Below, one piece after another: positions 62,776 to 64,000 of a stretch of DNA of 64,000 nt. The stretch is from Hyphomonas sp. (GTDB lineage: Bacteria; Pseudomonadota; Alphaproteobacteria; Caulobacterales; Hyphomonadaceae). A program made the position numbers and the translations under genes. Under the pieces are notes generated by a model. The model ran no database searches and had not been told where the DNA came from. It saw nothing but the letters and a program-made list of their open reading frames with translations. Each line of letters starts with the position of its first letter. The first letter of the stretch is position 1. The DNA lies in NCBI RefSeq assembly GCF_016125515.1, contig NZ_WGLO01000003.1, positions 1 through 64,000 on the forward strand, read 5' to 3'.

Positions 62776-63561
62776 ATGACCGACCTCGTTCTCTACGAAC
62801 ATCCGCTGTCGCCCTATGCGCAGAAAGTCAAAATCGCCCTGCGCGAAAAGGGTGTGCCTTTCGAGGCGCGCTTGCCCGAGGGCATTGGCACGGGCGTCAC
62901 CGGCTCCGGATTCGCTAAGGCCAATCCGCGCGGCGAGGTGCCTGCGCTTGTGCATGGCGACACATCCATTTTCGACAGCACGATCATCCTCGAATATATT
63001 GAGGAGGTCTGGCCATCGCCGCCCATGCTGCCGTCCACGCCGGCCGGCAAAGCCCGCGTCCGGATGATCGAAGACATCATGGACACCCAGTTCGAGGCGA
63101 TCACCTGGGGGCTCGGAGAGCTCAACTTCTTCAAGCGCGCAGAAGGTGACTTGAAGGCTCAGATTGAATCCTGCGCCCGGACCCAGGCGGCCGCCTTTTT
63201 TGCGATGCTTGAAGCGTGGCTCGGCAAGGCAGACTGGTTCAATGGCGCGGACTTTGGTTGGGGCGATCTGAGTGTCATGCCCTTCCTGAACGGAGCGGCG
63301 GGCTTTGGCATTGCGCCGGAAGCGGGCAGCGCGCTTTCAGCCTGGGCCGCCCGCGCCAACGCGCGCGGAAGCGTCCGGCAAACTCGCGCCGAGTCTGAAG
63401 CGTCGATGTCAGGCATGGCGCAGGTTGATCAGGCCGTGAAGGCGGGCCTGTTCAAGCGTCAGTACCGGGACCACCGTCTGGAGTGGATGATGAAATCCGG
63501 CGGCGCAGAAATCGTGCGCCAGGGACTGAAGGACGGAACGATCCGGTTTACCGGCCCTTGA
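62776..63561 (+). CDS. Glutathione S-transferase family protein
   Basis: A 261-residue protein with an N-terminal thioredoxin-like domain (LYEHPLSPYAQKVKIALREKG, with Ser in SPYAQK as probable glutathione-activating residue; PRGEVPALVHGD; STIILEYIEE, the glutathione gamma-glutamyl contact) and an all-helical C-terminal domain with GADFGWGDLSVMPFL. It is somewhat longer than the usual 200-230. It follows the aldehyde dehydrogenase by 97 bases and could detoxify reactive aldehydes or haloorganics. Its end overlaps the convergent LysR gene by 14 bases. Confidence 0.9.
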   Translation: MTDLVLYEHPLSPYAQKVKIALREKGVPFEARLPEGIGTGVTGSGFAKANPRGEVPALVHGDTSIFDSTIILEYIEEVWPSPPMLPSTPAGKARVRMIEDIMDTQFEAITWGLGELNFFKRAEGDLKAQIESCARTQAAAFFAMLEAWLGKADWFNGADFGWGDLSVMPFLNGAAGFGIAPEAGSALSAWAARANARGSVRQTRAESEASMSGMAQVDQAVKAGLFKRQYRDHRLEWMMKSGGAEIVRQGLKDGTIRFTGP

Positions 63562-64000
63562 GCGGAGGTTTGGACGCTTGCTCTCCGAGAAGCTTGCCAG
63601 GTGAGGCTTCGAACAGATCGATCAGGAATTCACTGGTCGCCCGGACCCGGGCAAGGGTGTGGACGTCTTCATGGATCGCCAGCCACAGCGCCCGCTCGAT
63701 CCGGACGGCATCGGGCAGAACCTGCACAAGCTCCGGATCAGCTGCGGCCATGAAATGAGGCAGTACCGCTATCCCGGCGCCCGCCCGTGTCATCTGCCAT
63801 TGCGCGACAATCGAGGGACTGCAGAAGCGCAGCGACAGACCAGCCATGATCTCCTCATGGTAGCGCAGCTGGGAGGAGTAGATCAGGTCGTCGACATACC
63901 CGATCAGCGAATGGCCAGCCAGATCGGTGACATCCGTGATCGCCCCGTGCGCGTTCAGGTATTTCGGTGCAGCATAGAGGTGCAGTGAATAGTCGGACAG
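63548..64000 (-). CDS. LysR-family transcriptional regulator, C-terminal part
   Basis: The gene runs off the right end of the window. The visible 150 residues are the end of a LysR substrate-binding domain: LYAAPKYLNAHG, AGHSLIGYVDD, WQMTRAGAGIAVLPHFMA and LWLAIHEDVHTLARVRATSE. The helix-turn-helix part lies outside. The open frame continues to the last base. It is likely to control the adjacent catabolic genes, as LysR genes usually do, but divergence cannot be checked here. Confidence 0.85.
   Translation of the reverse strand: MSDYSLHLYAAPKYLNAHGAITDVTDLAGHSLIGYVDDLIYSSQLRYHEEIMAGLSLRFCSPSIVAQWQMTRAGAGIAVLPHFMAAADPELVQVLPDAVRIERALWLAIHEDVHTLARVRATSEFLIDLFEASPGKLLGEQASKPPLKGR

Overview
The window comes from a GC-rich, alphaproteobacteria-like chromosome. 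Genes are tightly packed with many 4-base start/stop overlaps. It encodes two TonB-dependent receptors, ectoine synthesis and BigR/SqrR-type sulfide control, which together suggest a free-living aquatic or salt-exposed organism. A Hyphomonadaceae/Caulobacterales-like source is my best guess, but it is inference from gene style only. I saw no tRNA, rRNA, CRISPR array, integrase or insertion sequence, and no gap longer than about 300 bases without a gene.

Region 1 (1-12300) handles galactosides. A galactokinase that stops early and galT face away from a GH36 alpha-galactosidase and a GH42 beta-galactosidase. Next come a LytTR response regulator and its LytS-type kinase, divergent from a large Oar-like TonB-dependent receptor and a downstream protein of unknown function. 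Region 2 (12370-18150) holds two divergent DUF3604 lipoprotein paralogues, the second followed by a membrane-anchored PpiC-like protein and a HupE/UreJ-type membrane protein. This block has no assigned function and is the best candidate for an undescribed system. Region 3 (18270-24600) carries a hydroxyacyl-CoA dehydrogenase, a GMC oxidoreductase, and the selenium pair selD (fused to an NADH-dehydrogenase-like domain) and selU.

Region 4 (24716-32903) is a full ectoine/hydroxyectoine locus: a divergent MarR regulator (EctR-like), then ectA, ectB, ectC, ectD, aspartate kinase, an MFS transporter and an SSS symporter in one apparent operon. Region 5 (33100-39840) has a secreted DUF4344 metallopeptidase, a small acidic exported protein, a TIR-transmembrane-WD40 protein and a second TonB-dependent receptor. 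Region 6 (39849-42899) is a three-gene queuosine salvage operon: a YhhQ transporter, a divergent TGT and a DUF2419/Qng1-like nucleosidase.

Region 7 (43100-49850) looks like a sulfide/persulfide module: a BigR/SqrR-like repressor, an RND pump with its adaptor, and, divergently, sulfide:quinone oxidoreductase, thioredoxin 2 and a DUF2892 protein, around a shared AT-rich dyad. Region 8 (49855-55135) is a divergent pair of large transglutaminase proteins, one with a DUF2126 putative amidoligase domain and one with a class II glutamine-amidotransferase-like domain. Region 9 (55158-64000) has an acyl-CoA ligase, an EmrAB-type efflux pair, an acyl-CoA dehydrogenase, an aldehyde dehydrogenase, a glutathione S-transferase and the end of a LysR regulator.
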